In this document: positions 16,764 through 25,261 of the stretch, piece after piece | How the letters are laid out: each line of letters opens with the position of its first letter | How positions within the stretch are numbered: the stretch's first letter is position 1 | DNA from: Ralstonia pickettii | GTDB lineage: Bacteria > Pseudomonadota > Gammaproteobacteria > Burkholderiales > Burkholderiaceae | Direction: 5' to 3' | Assembly: GCF_016466415.2 (NCBI RefSeq) | Contig: NZ_CP066771.1 | Coordinates: forward strand, 2,976,001 to 3,040,000 | DNA length: 64,000 nucleotides | Position numbers and translations under genes: made by a program | The notes under the pieces: model-generated | Databases searched by the model: none | Told to the model about the DNA's origin: nothing | The model's input: the letters and a program-made list of their open reading frames with translations, nothing else

Positions 16764-16792
16764 AGGAGCGCCGCACAGCGCTCCTATTTCTT
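16764..16792 (+). terminator. Terminator after the DUF1835 gene
   Basis: Stem AGGAGCGC (16764-16771), 6-base loop, stem GCGCTCCT (16778-16785), then ATTTCTTTG. It lies between convergent genes. Confidence 0.65.
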
Positions 16793-16814
16793 TGTTCGCG
16801 GTCAGCGCCTGAGG

Positions 16815-18755
16815 TCAGCCGTCTCGGCGCAGACCTGCGCGCGCGGGGCAATCGATCGGGGTGTCCGCGTCGCCACCGTCGCCTTCGTTGGCGAGATCGC
16901 TATCGGGCTGTGTGCCTTCCACGTCGCTGTGGTCGTCGCCCTCACCCCACGGCATGGCGGATTCGCGCAGGCGCTTGCGTTGGGTGCGGTCGCGCTGGAA
17001 CATTTCCGCCAGTTCGTCGCGCCCTTGCTGCGCAAGCGACACCAGCTTCTTCTGATCGCGATAAACCGGGTAGACCTGCTCCATCGAATTGAGCGTATGG
17101 CGGCGGAACGTCTGCGCGATGCGGTGCGCTTCGTAAGGCTCCTTGCCCAGGCCTTCCAGTACGCGGCGGCTCAGCATGAGCGAGCCTTCGAACATTTCAC
17201 GCTCGATCACCTCCACGCCTCGGTCGCGCAACTGGTAGACGTGCGACACGTTGCGCGCCCGCACGTACAGCTTCAGGTGCGGAAAGCGCTCGCGCACACG
17301 GTCGACCACTTCAAGGTTGGTTTCCATGTCGTCGATGGCGACGACCATCATGCTGGCCTTGTCGGCGCCGGCGGTTTCCAGCAGGTCCATGCGCGTCGCG
17401 TCGCCGTAGAAGACCTTGAAGCCGAAGCGGCGCAGCATGTCGATCTGATCCGGATCGTGATCGAGCACGGTGGCGCTATAGCCCTGGCTGTAGAGCATGC
17501 GGCCGACAATCTGCCCGAAACGCCCGAAGCCCGCGATGATGACCTGGTTGTCCTGCGGCTCGATGGCGTCGGGCGCGCGCTTCTTGCCGTCCATCATGCG
17601 CGGCACCAGCACCTTGTCGTGCAGCAGGAGCAGCAACGGCGTGGCGGCCATCGACAGTGCCACCACGAGGTTAAGCGCGGCGGCCGTCTCGTCGCCCAGC
17701 ACGTTGCCGGCCACGCCGGGGCCGAACACCACAAACGCGAACTCACCGCCCTGTGAGAGCAGGAACGCAAACAGCCACGCCTGTCCGCGCGCAATGCCAA
17801 AGCGCGTGGCCAGGAGGCGCAGCGCGCCGATCTTCACGGCCAGGAACACCGCAACCAGGCCGATCACGGCCCACGGCTGGCGCATCAGCACGCCAAAGTC
17901 GATCGACATGCCCACGGCCAGGAAGAACAGACCGAGCAGTAGGCCCTTGAACGGCTCGATGTCGGTTTCGAGCGCGTGACGGTATTCGGAATCGGCCAGC
18001 AGCACGCCGGCAATGAATGCACCCAGCGCCATCGACAAACCGACGCTGTGCATCAGCAAGGCAATGCCCACCACCAGCAACAGCGAGAACGAGGTGAACA
18101 TCTCCCGCATGTTGGTGCGGGCAATGGCGCGCAGCACGGGCCGCAGCACCGTGCGCCCGCCAAAGATCACGGCCGCCACCACGCCCACCGCCTTGGCCGC
18201 CGCCACCCAGCTATGGCCGCCGGAGGCATCGCCGGCGTCCGTCGCCAACAGCGGCAGCAGCGCGATCATCGGGATGGCCGCAATGTCCTGGAACAGCAGA
18301 ATGCCGAAACTGGCCGTCCCGGCCGGCGTGCGCATCAAATTACGCTCGGTCAGCGTCGCCAGCGCGATGGCCGTCGACGACAGCGCCAGCCCCAGGCCGG
18401 CCACCACACCCGCACGCCAGGGGTGGCCCACCGCCATGACTGCCAGCCCCACGGCCAGCGCGCACACCATGAGCTGCAGCCCGCCGTATCCGAAGATGCT
18501 GCGCCGTAGCGACCACAGCCGCGCCGGCTCCAGTTCCAGGCCGATGACAAACATCATCAGCACGACGCCGAATTCGGAGAAATCCAGAATCGACTGCACA
18601 TTCGTGATGAGCCGCAGGCCCCACGGCCCGACGATCACCCCGGCCAGCAGATACCCGAGCACGGAGCCCAGCCCCAGCCGACGCGCCAGTGGCACTGCCG
18701 CCACGGCCGCTGCCAGGTAGATGACGAAATTGACGAGCAGATCGTGCGATTGCAT
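16815..18755 (-). CDS. kefC: KefB/KefC-type K+/H+ antiporter (CPA2) with RCK domain
   Basis: 646 residues from ATG 18755. The N-terminal two thirds hold about 12 membrane segments of the Na/H exchanger fold (FVIYLAAAVAAVPLARRLGL, LGYLLAGVIVGPWG). A Rossmann TrkA_N/RCK domain begins near 405 (DNQVIIAGFGRFGQIVGRML). The acidic C-terminal tail (about 610-646) is low complexity. By family it lets K+ out in exchange for H+, gated by glutathione adducts and NAD, and protects against electrophiles. The preceding gene encodes the KefF-type partner, which supports this assignment over other CPA2 exchangers. Confidence 0.85.
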   Translation of the reverse strand: MQSHDLLVNFVIYLAAAVAAVPLARRLGLGSVLGYLLAGVIVGPWGLRLITNVQSILDFSEFGVVLMMFVIGLELEPARLWSLRRSIFGYGGLQLMVCALAVGLAVMAVGHPWRAGVVAGLGLALSSTAIALATLTERNLMRTPAGTASFGILLFQDIAAIPMIALLPLLATDAGDASGGHSWVAAAKAVGVVAAVIFGGRTVLRPVLRAIARTNMREMFTSFSLLLVVGIALLMHSVGLSMALGAFIAGVLLADSEYRHALETDIEPFKGLLLGLFFLAVGMSIDFGVLMRQPWAVIGLVAVFLAVKIGALRLLATRFGIARGQAWLFAFLLSQGGEFAFVVFGPGVAGNVLGDETAAALNLVVALSMAATPLLLLLHDKVLVPRMMDGKKRAPDAIEPQDNQVIIAGFGRFGQIVGRMLYSQGYSATVLDHDPDQIDMLRRFGFKVFYGDATRMDLLETAGADKASMMVVAIDDMETNLEVVDRVRERFPHLKLYVRARNVSHVYQLRDRGVEVIEREMFEGSLMLSRRVLEGLGKEPYEAHRIAQTFRRHTLNSMEQVYPVYRDQKKLVSLAQQGRDELAEMFQRDRTQRKRLRESAMPWGEGDDHSDVEGTQPDSDLANEGDGGDADTPIDCPARAGLRRDG

Positions 18756-18778
18756 GGGCAAGGAAAAGATCGGAAATG

Positions 18779-19336
18779 TCAGGCGACGGCGTCGGCGTCG
18801 GTCGGGAGCCAGGGTTGCAGCGCGGCGCGGACCTGCGCGATATGGGCGTCGATGACGTCAGCAGACGCATCGTCGGCGTCGTGCAGCACATGCGGCGGCT
18901 GCCATTGCATGCCGCACAGCGCTGCCGTCTGCTGCAGCGGCAGCAGGAACATGTCGAACGTGTGGCCGTGAATGCCGTCGGCGTTGTAGGAATGCGCGCG
19001 GCCGCCCGTCGTGGCAAGCACCATCAGGTGCTTGCCGCGCAAGGCGGTGCCGCCCGGCCCGTAGGCCCAGCCCATCTCGAGCACCACGTCGATCCACTCC
19101 TTGAGCAGCGATGGCGTGGCGTACCACTGCACCGGAAACTGGAAGACGATCAGCTCCGCCGCTTCCACCGCTTCCTGCTCGGCACGCACGTCGATGTCGA
19201 AATCGGGGTAATGCCAGTACAGGTCGTGCATGGCCACGCCGGGCAGATTAGCCAACGCACGCGCCAATGGCTTGTTGGCACGTGAACGGCGCGGCGCGGG
19301 ATGCGCGTAGATCACAAGAATGCGCGAGGGCGTCAT
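18779..19336 (-). CDS. kefF: KefF-like NAD(P)H oxidoreductase (flavodoxin-like fold)
   Basis: 185 residues. Flavodoxin_2 domain: ILVIYAHPAPRRSRANKPLA binds FMN at the N terminus. QFPVQWYATPSLLKEWID, then WAYGPGG, is the quinone-reductase/KefF signature. It ends 23 bases before the antiporter start on the same strand, the usual kefF-kefC order, so it is probably the cytosolic activating subunit of the antiporter and may reduce quinones. No Shine-Dalgarno sequence is obvious. Confidence 0.82.
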   Translation of the reverse strand: MTPSRILVIYAHPAPRRSRANKPLARALANLPGVAMHDLYWHYPDFDIDVRAEQEAVEAAELIVFQFPVQWYATPSLLKEWIDVVLEMGWAYGPGGTALRGKHLMVLATTGGRAHSYNADGIHGHTFDMFLLPLQQTAALCGMQWQPPHVLHDADDASADVIDAHIAQVRAALQPWLPTDADAVA

Positions 19337-19450
19337 GGAAAATCAGGAGGGTGGGGCGGCTTGATGGTGCATCTTCGCACGGCTATTGTTGAGCGGCGTT
19401 ACAGGCGGGATGGCGGCTAGGACGGTGGCGTCACGGACAAAGCACCTGCG

Positions 19451-19475
19451 AAAGCGCTGCGCTGAGCGCTTTTTG
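19451..19475. other. Hairpin followed by T-run in the gene-free stretch before the GNAT gene
   Basis: AAAGCGCT (19451-19458), 6-base loop, AGCGCTTT (19465-19472), T-rich after. It looks like a terminator on the plus strand but no plus-strand gene precedes it. The rest of 19337-19736 has a smaller hairpin (CGGGA-AA-TCCCG near 19551) and promoter-like bases at 19607, but no gene. Confidence 0.4.
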
Positions 19476-19606
19476 CGCAACGCAGCATCGACGTTGTTAG
19501 CACGCCACAACCGCGGAAGCTGCGCCCGGCTGCGCTAAATCAATGATTTACCGGGAAATCCCGCGGAAAGCCTGACGCCAGACTTACGGGGAAACCCTGA
19601 TTGCAC

Positions 19607-19612
19607 TACAAT
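19607..19612 (+). promoter_or_regulatory. TACAAT -10 element upstream of the GNAT gene
   Basis: TACAAT about 125 bases before the chosen GTG start. It is followed within 12 bases by a small palindrome GTGCA-T-TGCAC that could be an operator. Confidence 0.4.
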
Positions 19613-19736
19613 AGCATGGTGCATTGCACAACACTCAGTTGCACCCGATTGAGTGCCCCGGAGGCGCCATCCGAACCTCCGACTCATCACTTCGCTGCCT
19701 TCCATTGAAAGGCGCGATCAGAACAGGAATCGTGTC

Positions 19737-20432
19737 GTGAACCCGCTCGAACTGAGCAAGGCCATCGGCGTCGTCACTCAGGACGACATCGACAAAACGG
19801 AAGCCGCGCAAGGTGCGCCGCGTTCCACCGTGCTGGTGCGCGAGCTTGCTGCGCACCACCGGTCGCGCCTGCTCAAACACCTGCTCGCCCTGGGCGAGGA
19901 AGACCGCCTGCTGCGTTTCGGCCAGGTGGTGCGGGATCACGTCATCGAGGCGTACGTCGACAGCATCGATTTCGACCACGACAAGGTCTTCGGGGTCTAC
20001 AACGAGCGCCTGGAGCTGACCGGCGTGGGCCACCTTGCCTACCTGCGCGACAACCCGCAAGGGCGCGTGGCGGAGTTCGGCGTGTCGGTGTCGGAATCGG
20101 CGCGCGGCAAGGGCGTAGGCAGTGCGCTGTTCCAGCGTGCCGCCATGCACGGCCAGAACACCAAGGTGCGTACGCTGTACATGCACTGCCTGTCGCGTAA
20201 CGCGGCCATGATGCACATCGCCAAGAAGGCTGGCATGCGCGTGCAATACGCCTATGGCGAGGCCGATGCCTACCTCGAATTGCCGCCCGCCGACACGATG
20301 AGCCTGTTGACCGAAGCCATCGACGAACAGGTCGCCGATCTCGACTACATGCTCAAGCGCAACCTGCGCGATGTGCGCCGTTTCGGCCAGCGCTTCTGGC
20401 GCTCGCTGGTGCCGCAAAAGCGCGCTGTGTAA
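19737..20432 (+). CDS. GNAT-family N-acetyltransferase
   Basis: 231 residues from the GTG at 19737, which has CAGGAA about 8 bases upstream; the frame is open back to 19653 but without a better start. The GNAT fold core is visible: strand beta4 (RVAEFGVSVSESARGKGVGS) carries the acetyl-CoA pyrophosphate loop ARGKGVGSALF, then TLYMHCLSRNAAMMHIAKKAG. The first 60 residues contain charged helices of unknown role. Acceptor substrate unknown. It is monocistronic with a strong terminator. Confidence 0.85.
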   Translation: MNPLELSKAIGVVTQDDIDKTEAAQGAPRSTVLVRELAAHHRSRLLKHLLALGEEDRLLRFGQVVRDHVIEAYVDSIDFDHDKVFGVYNERLELTGVGHLAYLRDNPQGRVAEFGVSVSESARGKGVGSALFQRAAMHGQNTKVRTLYMHCLSRNAAMMHIAKKAGMRVQYAYGEADAYLELPPADTMSLLTEAIDEQVADLDYMLKRNLRDVRRFGQRFWRSLVPQKRAV

Positions 20433-20452
20433 GCGCATCGCTCTGCAACAAA

Positions 20453-20480
20453 CGCCCGGCTCGCCACCGGGCGTTTTTGT
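20453..20480 (+). terminator. Terminator after the GNAT gene
   Basis: Stem CGCCCGG (20453-20459), 7-base loop, stem CCGGGCG (20467-20473), followed by TTTTTGTTT. Confidence 0.9.
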
Positions 20481-20510
20481 TTGGTGTTGGGCGTTGCTCG
20501 CAATCGCTCG

Positions 20511-20560
20511 CCTAGGGCAATTGCGCGCTTGTCATCCGCGCGGGTGCTTTCCCTACGATG
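20511..20560 (+). promoter_or_regulatory. CCTAGG box and CCTACGATG promoter-like element before the cupin gene
   Basis: CCTAGG at 20511-20516 and CCTACGATG at 20552-20560, about 80-130 bases before the cupin ATG. The same pairing of motifs occurs before the MASE4-like remnant at 62340-62376. Role inferred from recurrence only. Confidence 0.35.
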
Positions 20561-20640
20561 AGGATGCGGCACCTCTCGCTCTCCAGCGGCGGCCATCAGC
20601 GTCGCCCGCGAGCCGATGCCGAGGCAAGAAGGAGACGACG

Positions 20641-21132
20641 ATGAAGACACCATCCGCGCAATCGATACTGCTGCCAGCGGCCATGCTGCTGTGCCTGGGC
20701 GCCGCGCCCGCTGCCGCCCAAGACGCCGCCATGGGCGACATGACCATGATCAACCCATCCGCCCTGAAGTGGGTCGACGCGCCGCCCGGCTTGCCCAAAG
20801 GCGCCAAGCTTGCCGTGCTCTACGGCGACCCCGGCAAGGACGGCCCCTACGTCGTACGCCTGAAAACGCCAGGCGGCTACAAGGTGCCGCCGCACTGGCA
20901 CACCGAGACCGAGAACCTCACGGTGATCTCGGGCACGCTGTACCTGGGCAGCGGCGACACCATGGACATGGGCGCCGCGCACGCGCTCAAGACCGGCGGT
21001 TTTCACAACCTGCCCGGAGGCATGCACCACTACGCCTTCACCAGGGCGGCGACGGTGGTGCAGATTCATGGCACGGGGCCGCTCGATATCAAATACGTCA
21101 ACCCGCAGGACGATCCCTCGCCCAAGCAGTGA
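20641..21132 (+). CDS. Exported cupin-domain protein
   Basis: 163 residues from ATG 20641 with GAAGGAG upstream. Signal peptide with cleavage near AAA-QDA. A single cupin barrel (about 55-150): motif 1 is GGYKVPPHWHTETENLTVISG, with two His and a Glu as probable metal ligands, and motif 2 is HNLPGGMHHYAFT with further His. ChrR/DUF4437-type cupins of this size are found in the periplasm. The reaction, if any, is unknown. It is monocistronic. Confidence 0.82.
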   Translation: MKTPSAQSILLPAAMLLCLGAAPAAAQDAAMGDMTMINPSALKWVDAPPGLPKGAKLAVLYGDPGKDGPYVVRLKTPGGYKVPPHWHTETENLTVISGTLYLGSGDTMDMGAAHALKTGGFHNLPGGMHHYAFTRAATVVQIHGTGPLDIKYVNPQDDPSPKQ

Positions 21133-21256
21133 AGCCTGGCAGGCCACCGATGCCAATTGCCAGCCATCGGCAAGGTACATCAACAGCCGTTAACACGCCG
21201 CCGACGGGCGCTGGCTACCATGCCCCTCCACAGGTCAAGCAACCACGGAGGGGCAG

Positions 21257-22000
21257 ATGGTCACCAAGGCCCAGGCCCGACCGAAAACCGATTTCGAGCG
21301 CTGGCAGGATTACATCAACACCTCCACCCAGCACCCCGACCGCTGGAACGGCTACGACTGCGATATCCAGGCTGCGGTGGCGGAATACAACCGTTACCTG
21401 ATGGGCAACGCGGGTTATCTGCCGCTGGACTGGCACGTCGTCAAGGCGATGGTGTGGGTCGAGACCGGAGCCGATTCAGAAGCGTGGGCCACCAGGCCGA
21501 TGCAGATCGGCAACCTGGGCGATCCCGCCTTGAATACCTTGCTGCGCGGCGAAGAAGGCAGCGACCTGATCGTGCCGCCCGCCATCCGCACCCGGTTGAA
21601 CGCGGGCCTGGCCCGAACGGTGCCCGCGTGGAACATTCGCGCCGGCGTCGGCTACCTGCTCACGCGTATGGCCAAGTTCGACGTTCGGAGCGTGCGCGAT
21701 GCCGACGACAAGGTCTATGAAGTCGCCGTCAAGGCGGGCGACAGCTTTGACAAGATCGCCCGCGCTCAGGGGGCGACCCTGGCGGAAATGCGCGCGCTCA
21801 ATCCGAATGCCGCCACACTCAAATCAGGGCAGGTGGTCAAATACCGCAAGGCCGCCATGCGCAAGGTGATAACCGGCTGGCGGCCGGTGACGACACAGAA
21901 TATCGCCGCGCTGTACAACCACGGCGACGCCGCGTACATCCGGAAACTCGATTACGTGCTTACGCTCATCCCGAAGATCGGAACCGCCGCATGCAAGTAG
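21257..22000 (+). CDS. LysM-containing transglycosylase-like protein, possible antibacterial effector
   Basis: 247 residues, no signal peptide. The N-terminal half (about 15-150) resembles a lysozyme-like transglycosylase core: VVKAMVWVETGADSEAW has a candidate catalytic Glu and RPMQIGN matches the usual MQI motif. A LysM domain at about 155-200 (YEVAVKAGDSFDKIARAQ, then TLAEMRALNPNA) binds peptidoglycan. A peptidoglycan enzyme without an export signal must reach its substrate by another route. The next gene overlaps this one by 10 bases and has a signal peptide, as in type VI effector/immunity pairs. That role is inference; it could also be a lysis or cell-wall maintenance protein. Confidence 0.75.
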   Translation: MVTKAQARPKTDFERWQDYINTSTQHPDRWNGYDCDIQAAVAEYNRYLMGNAGYLPLDWHVVKAMVWVETGADSEAWATRPMQIGNLGDPALNTLLRGEEGSDLIVPPAIRTRLNAGLARTVPAWNIRAGVGYLLTRMAKFDVRSVRDADDKVYEVAVKAGDSFDKIARAQGATLAEMRALNPNAATLKSGQVVKYRKAAMRKVITGWRPVTTQNIAALYNHGDAAYIRKLDYVLTLIPKIGTAACK

Positions 22001-22404
22001 GACGCCTCCTCGTCGCCGTATCGCTGCTGACCGCACAATCGGCCATGGCCGCAGATGCGCTGACCGGAACCTTCCGCGGTGACGGCCGTGCCTGCTACGG
22101 CGCCTTGTTCCTGCGCTCGAACACCATCGAATGGAATGCCAGCTTCTTCAAGTGCGGCCCCACTGGCTACAAGGTAATCGAGCAGGACTTGTCCGGCGAC
22201 CACCCGCACGCGGCGTTCAAGATTGAAGACCGCCGCAAGCGCTGCGGTCTTGCCGTCATCGAGGTCTCGCGCTACAGCGAGTTCTCGTGGAGCGTAAAGG
22301 GCTACCCAACGATGGAGGCATACCAGAAGCGCGAAGAACCCGGCTGGAAGGATTCCGCCGACCCTGCCCGCCAGATCGCCCTGTGCGGCATGCGCAAGGA
22401 ATAG
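21991..22404 (+). CDS. Small exported Cys-rich protein, possible immunity protein
   Basis: 137 residues. Signal peptide MQVGRLLVAVSLLTAQSAMA, cleavage before ADA. The mature part has four Cys (RACYG, FKCG, KRCG, ALCG) that could form two disulfides in the periplasm. No family recognised. The ATG lies inside the last codons of the transglycosylase-like gene (10-base overlap), so translation is coupled and the two products probably act together. If the upstream protein is a peptidoglycan-degrading toxin, this would be its periplasmic inhibitor. Confidence 0.7.
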   Translation: MQVGRLLVAVSLLTAQSAMAADALTGTFRGDGRACYGALFLRSNTIEWNASFFKCGPTGYKVIEQDLSGDHPHAAFKIEDRRKRCGLAVIEVSRYSEFSWSVKGYPTMEAYQKREEPGWKDSADPARQIALCGMRKE

Positions 22405-22425
22405 CGCAGCGAACGCGCCGCCGCC

Positions 22426-22863
22426 ATGCAGCCGCTCCAACGCTTCGCCCTGGAGAAACACAGGGGCCCGTATGAGCAATGGCCCATGCGCACGCGCGTG
22501 ATTGTCGACGGCGTGCTGCACCCGACGCTCGCCATCCCCGGCTACGAACTGCTGCGGCAATACCAGACGGACCTCGGCTTCGTCCTCATCACCAATTACG
22601 ACTGCCCGTTTGAAGAGGCCGTCTCCATCACCCTCGTCGCCCCCGATCTTTCACGCGCGATCAGCACCGGCACCGTCGGTGCGGCGTACTACACGTTCTG
22701 GCTGGACGACGTCGAATGGATTGACGCGAACCACTTCCGCCTCACCTGCGAAGACGCCGCGGGCGATTGGCTGGTCACGCTGCGGGCCCGGCATATCCCG
22801 GTGTTATCTCCGGCGGTTTTCATCAAGCGCCGCGTGGCGCCACCGACCCAGCCTGCGGCGTAG
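22426..22863 (+). CDS. Hypothetical protein, third gene of the LysM locus
   Basis: 145 residues, beginning 21 bases after the preceding stop, same strand. No signal peptide or membrane segment. Sequence is mixed alpha/beta, with a Trp/Tyr-rich centre (AAYYTFWLDDVEWIDANHF) that suggests a compact beta domain. I recognise no family. Position suggests co-transcription with the transglycosylase-like and small exported proteins; a role as chaperone, adaptor or second immunity protein is possible but unsupported. Confidence 0.6.
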   Translation: MQPLQRFALEKHRGPYEQWPMRTRVIVDGVLHPTLAIPGYELLRQYQTDLGFVLITNYDCPFEEAVSITLVAPDLSRAISTGTVGAAYYTFWLDDVEWIDANHFRLTCEDAAGDWLVTLRARHIPVLSPAVFIKRRVAPPTQPAA

Positions 22864-23280
22864 AGTGGAACGCCGCCCTATGCTGCTCGCGGTTACCCAA
22901 TAGACCGCCAAGCGCCGCAGTTTTGGCCTCATGTGTCGCGCTCAAACACCTGAATTCGCTTGCATGAGAGTGACACCTCGCCGTCAAACAGCGGCGCTCG
23001 GGGCTCAAAGGTCCGCACTCCGCCCAAAGACATCCGACCCATCGGCCCACCGAAGCCCACACCTCGCTATCAAACATACGAAGTCATCGAGGCGAGGCTG
23101 GCGTCCCGCCGTCAGAGGGTCGAAGCCGTCCGTCAAGGGCCGAAAAATTCGACCTCTGACTGCGGAATGCGAGTGTTTGAGACTCGCGTGCCGCCCGCAG
23201 CGATTCAGGCTCGAACAAGGAAGGCCCACGATCGGACCGCTGAGGTGCGTGATTCGCGGTTTATGCCTTTATGGCGCAAC
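22864..23280. other. Gene-free stretch with an imperfect direct repeat
   Basis: About 417 bases without a convincing gene; its short open frames lack ribosome sites and family resemblance. An 18-base direct repeat (16 of 18 identical) is at 22973-22990 and 23059-23076, pattern ACACCTCGC-NN-TCAAACA. CTCAAACAC near 22950 also recurs inverted as GTGTTTGAG near 23171. It may be decayed mobile or coding DNA. Confidence 0.5.
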
Positions 23281-23291
23281 TAGCCAATCCC

Positions 23292-23780
23292 TCAAACCAC
23301 CACCGGCAACGCCGTCGTATCCTTGATCCGCTCCAGCGCAAAGCTGCTCTTCACATCGATCACTGCCGGGTGGGCGAGCAGTTGATCGCGGATGAAGCGC
23401 GCGAAGTGCTCCATGTCTTCCACGAACACCTTGAGCAGGTAATCCATCTCGCCGGTCATGGCGTAGCACGTGACCACCTCCGGCCACGTCGCCACGGCGG
23501 CGCGAAAAATATCGGACGGGCCTTTCCCCTTGGGCGCACCGCCCTGCTTCTCCAGCCGCACGTTGATGTACGCCGACAGCCCCAGCCCGATCTTGGACGG
23601 GTCGAGCAGCGCGGCGTACTGGCGGATCACCCCGGATTCCTCCAGGCGGCGGATGCGTCGCAAACACGGGCTGGGCGACAGGTTCACCCGCTCGGCGACT
23701 TCCAGATTGGTGAGGCGGCCGTTGTTCTGCAGGACTTCCAGGATCTTGCGGTCGATCTTGTCGAGTTCCACTTTATTCAT
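23292..23780 (-). CDS. Lrp/AsnC-family transcriptional regulator
   Basis: 162 residues from ATG 23780. N-terminal helix-turn-helix at about 5-60 ([20 protein letters not shown] and [19 protein letters not shown]). C-terminal RAM/AsnC effector domain (about 75-150) with [20 protein letters not shown]. It is divergent from the 4-hydroxyphenylpyruvate dioxygenase gene, with an AT-rich intergenic region, so it most likely controls that gene in response to an aromatic amino acid. That target is inferred from position. Confidence 0.92.
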   Translation of the reverse strand: MNKVELDKIDRKILEVLQNNGRLTNLEVAERVNLSPSPCLRRIRRLEESGVIRQYAALLDPSKIGLGLSAYINVRLEKQGGAPKGKGPSDIFRAAVATWPEVVTCYAMTGEMDYLLKVFVEDMEHFARFIRDQLLAHPAVIDVKSSFALERIKDTTALPVVV

Positions 23781-23794
23781 TTTGTTGCTCCGCA

Positions 23795-23860
23795 CCAATT
23801 AATTCGGCAATTTTCTTGCGCAAATTTAGCAAGGTGGGCACAACTTCGCAATTTTTGCTT
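23795..23860. promoter_or_regulatory. AT-rich divergent control region with repeated GCAA/TTGC half-sites
   Basis: GCAA-N5-TTGC at 23807-23819, TTGCGCAA at 23816-23823 and GCAA-N3-TTGC at 23848-23858. Closely spaced, AT-rich half-sites between an Lrp-type regulator and hppD fit cooperative Lrp binding. Confidence 0.5.
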
Positions 23861-23936
23861 GGATGCACACTCCTACACTGCGAGGATCGTCAAAGACCTG
23901 AGCGCCCTAGCGGCGCCCGCCCCGCAGGAGATCGCC

Positions 23937-25043
23937 ATGCAATTCACGCCTTGGGAAAACCCGATGGGCACCGCCGGCTTCGAGTTCATCGAATATGCCG
24001 CACCGGACCCTATTGCCATGGGCAAGCTGTTCGAAAACATGGGCTTTACCGCCATCGCGAAGCACCGTCACAAGAACGTGACGCTGTACCGCCAGGGCGA
24101 GATCAACTTCATCATCAACGCCGAGCCCGATTCGTTCGCGCAGCGCTTTGCGCGCCTGCACGGCCCGTCGATCTGCGCGATCGCGTTTCGCGTGCAAGAC
24201 GCCGCTTTCGCCTACAAGCGAGCGCTGGAGCTGGGCGCCTGGGGCTTCGACACGCACAGTGGCCCGATGGAGCTGAACATTCCGGCCATCAAGGGCATCG
24301 GCGATTCGCTGATCTACCTGGTCGACCGCTGGACCGGCAAGAACGACGCCAAGGCCGGCGACATCGGCAACATCAGCATCTACGACGTCGATTTCGTGCC
24401 CATCGCGGGCGCCAACCCGAACCCCACCGGGCACGGCCTGACCTACATCGACCACCTGACGCACAACGTCTACCGTGGCCGGATGAAGGAATGGGCCGAG
24501 TTTTACGAACGCTTCTTCAACTTCCGTGAAGTGCGCTACTTCGACATCGAAGGCCAGGTCACGGGCGTGAAGAGCAAGGCGATGACGAGCCCGTGCGGCA
24601 ACATCCGCATCCCCATCAACGAGGAAGGAACGGAGAAGGCCGGTCAGATCCAGGAGTATCTGGACATGTACCACGGCGAGGGCATCCAGCACATCGCGCT
24701 CGGCTCGACCAACCTCTTCAACACGGTGGATGCGCTGCGCAGCAACGGCATCAAGCTGCTCGACACGATCGACACGTATTACGAACTGGTCGACAAGCGC
24801 ATCCCCGGCCATGGCGAAGACGTGGCGGAACTGAAGAAGCGCAAGATCCTGATCGACGGCGCGCCGGGCGACCTTCTGCTGCAGATCTTCTCGGAAAACC
24901 AGCTCGGTCCGATCTTCTTCGAGTTCATCCAGCGCAAGGGCAACCAAGGTTTTGGCGAGGGCAACTTCAAGGCGCTCTTCGAGTCGATCGAACTCGACCA
25001 GATGCGCCGCGGCGTGCTCAAGGCCGACGACCAGCCGGCCTGA
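23937..25043 (+). CDS. hppD: 4-hydroxyphenylpyruvate dioxygenase
   Basis: 368 residues from ATG 23937 with GCAGGAG upstream. Two vicinal-oxygen-chelate domains. The iron ligands are visible: His in [12 protein letters not shown], His in [13 protein letters not shown] and Glu in [10 protein letters not shown]. The C-terminal motif [18 protein letters not shown] closes the active site. It converts 4-hydroxyphenylpyruvate to homogentisate, the second step of tyrosine degradation, in the cytoplasm. It stands alone, divergent from an Lrp-family regulator. Homogentisate pathway genes are not adjacent. Length is typical. Confidence 0.96.
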   Translation: MQFTPWENPMGTAGFEFIEYAAPDPIAMGKLFENMGFTAIAKHRHKNVTLYRQGEINFIINAEPDSFAQRFARLHGPSICAIAFRVQDAAFAYKRALELGAWGFDTHSGPMELNIPAIKGIGDSLIYLVDRWTGKNDAKAGDIGNISIYDVDFVPIAGANPNPTGHGLTYIDHLTHNVYRGRMKEWAEFYERFFNFREVRYFDIEGQVTGVKSKAMTSPCGNIRIPINEEGTEKAGQIQEYLDMYHGEGIQHIALGSTNLFNTVDALRSNGIKLLDTIDTYYELVDKRIPGHGEDVAELKKRKILIDGAPGDLLLQIFSENQLGPIFFEFIQRKGNQGFGEGNFKALFESIELDQMRRGVLKADDQPA

Positions 25044-25074
25044 AGACCCTCAAGCTTCAGGCGTGCTGACCCCG

Positions 25075-25106
25075 CACCCCGATGGTTCGCCATCGGGGTG
25101 TTTTTC
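25075..25106 (+). terminator. Terminator after hppD
   Basis: 11-bp stem CACCCCGATGG (25075-25085), TTCG tetraloop, stem CCATCGGGGTG (25090-25100), then TTTTTC. Confidence 0.95.
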
Positions 25107-25210
25107 ATGGGCGTTGCGGCATGCGCGCATGCGGCACTGACACGGCCCCGTAACCAAACCAACCCGCACCGGTCTTGCAATGCATTGAGGATCGGAGGGG
25201 CGCAGGCAAT

Positions 25211-25234
25211 AAAAAACGGCGCCCGAAGGCGCCG
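25211..25234 (-). terminator. Terminator after the EF-hand gene
   Basis: GGCGCC (25218-25223), loop CGAA, GGCGCC (25228-25233). On the minus strand it is followed by six T. It uses the same stem-loop core as the porin terminator at 8231. Confidence 0.85.
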
Positions 25235-25261
25235 CTTGCGTGCGGAGATTCAGACGAGGCG

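Noticed and set aside
23271-23936. N-terminal extension of hppD by 222 codons
   Set aside because: The extension overlaps the divergent Lrp gene and is not part of the dioxygenase family; ATG 23937 has a good ribosome site and gives family length.
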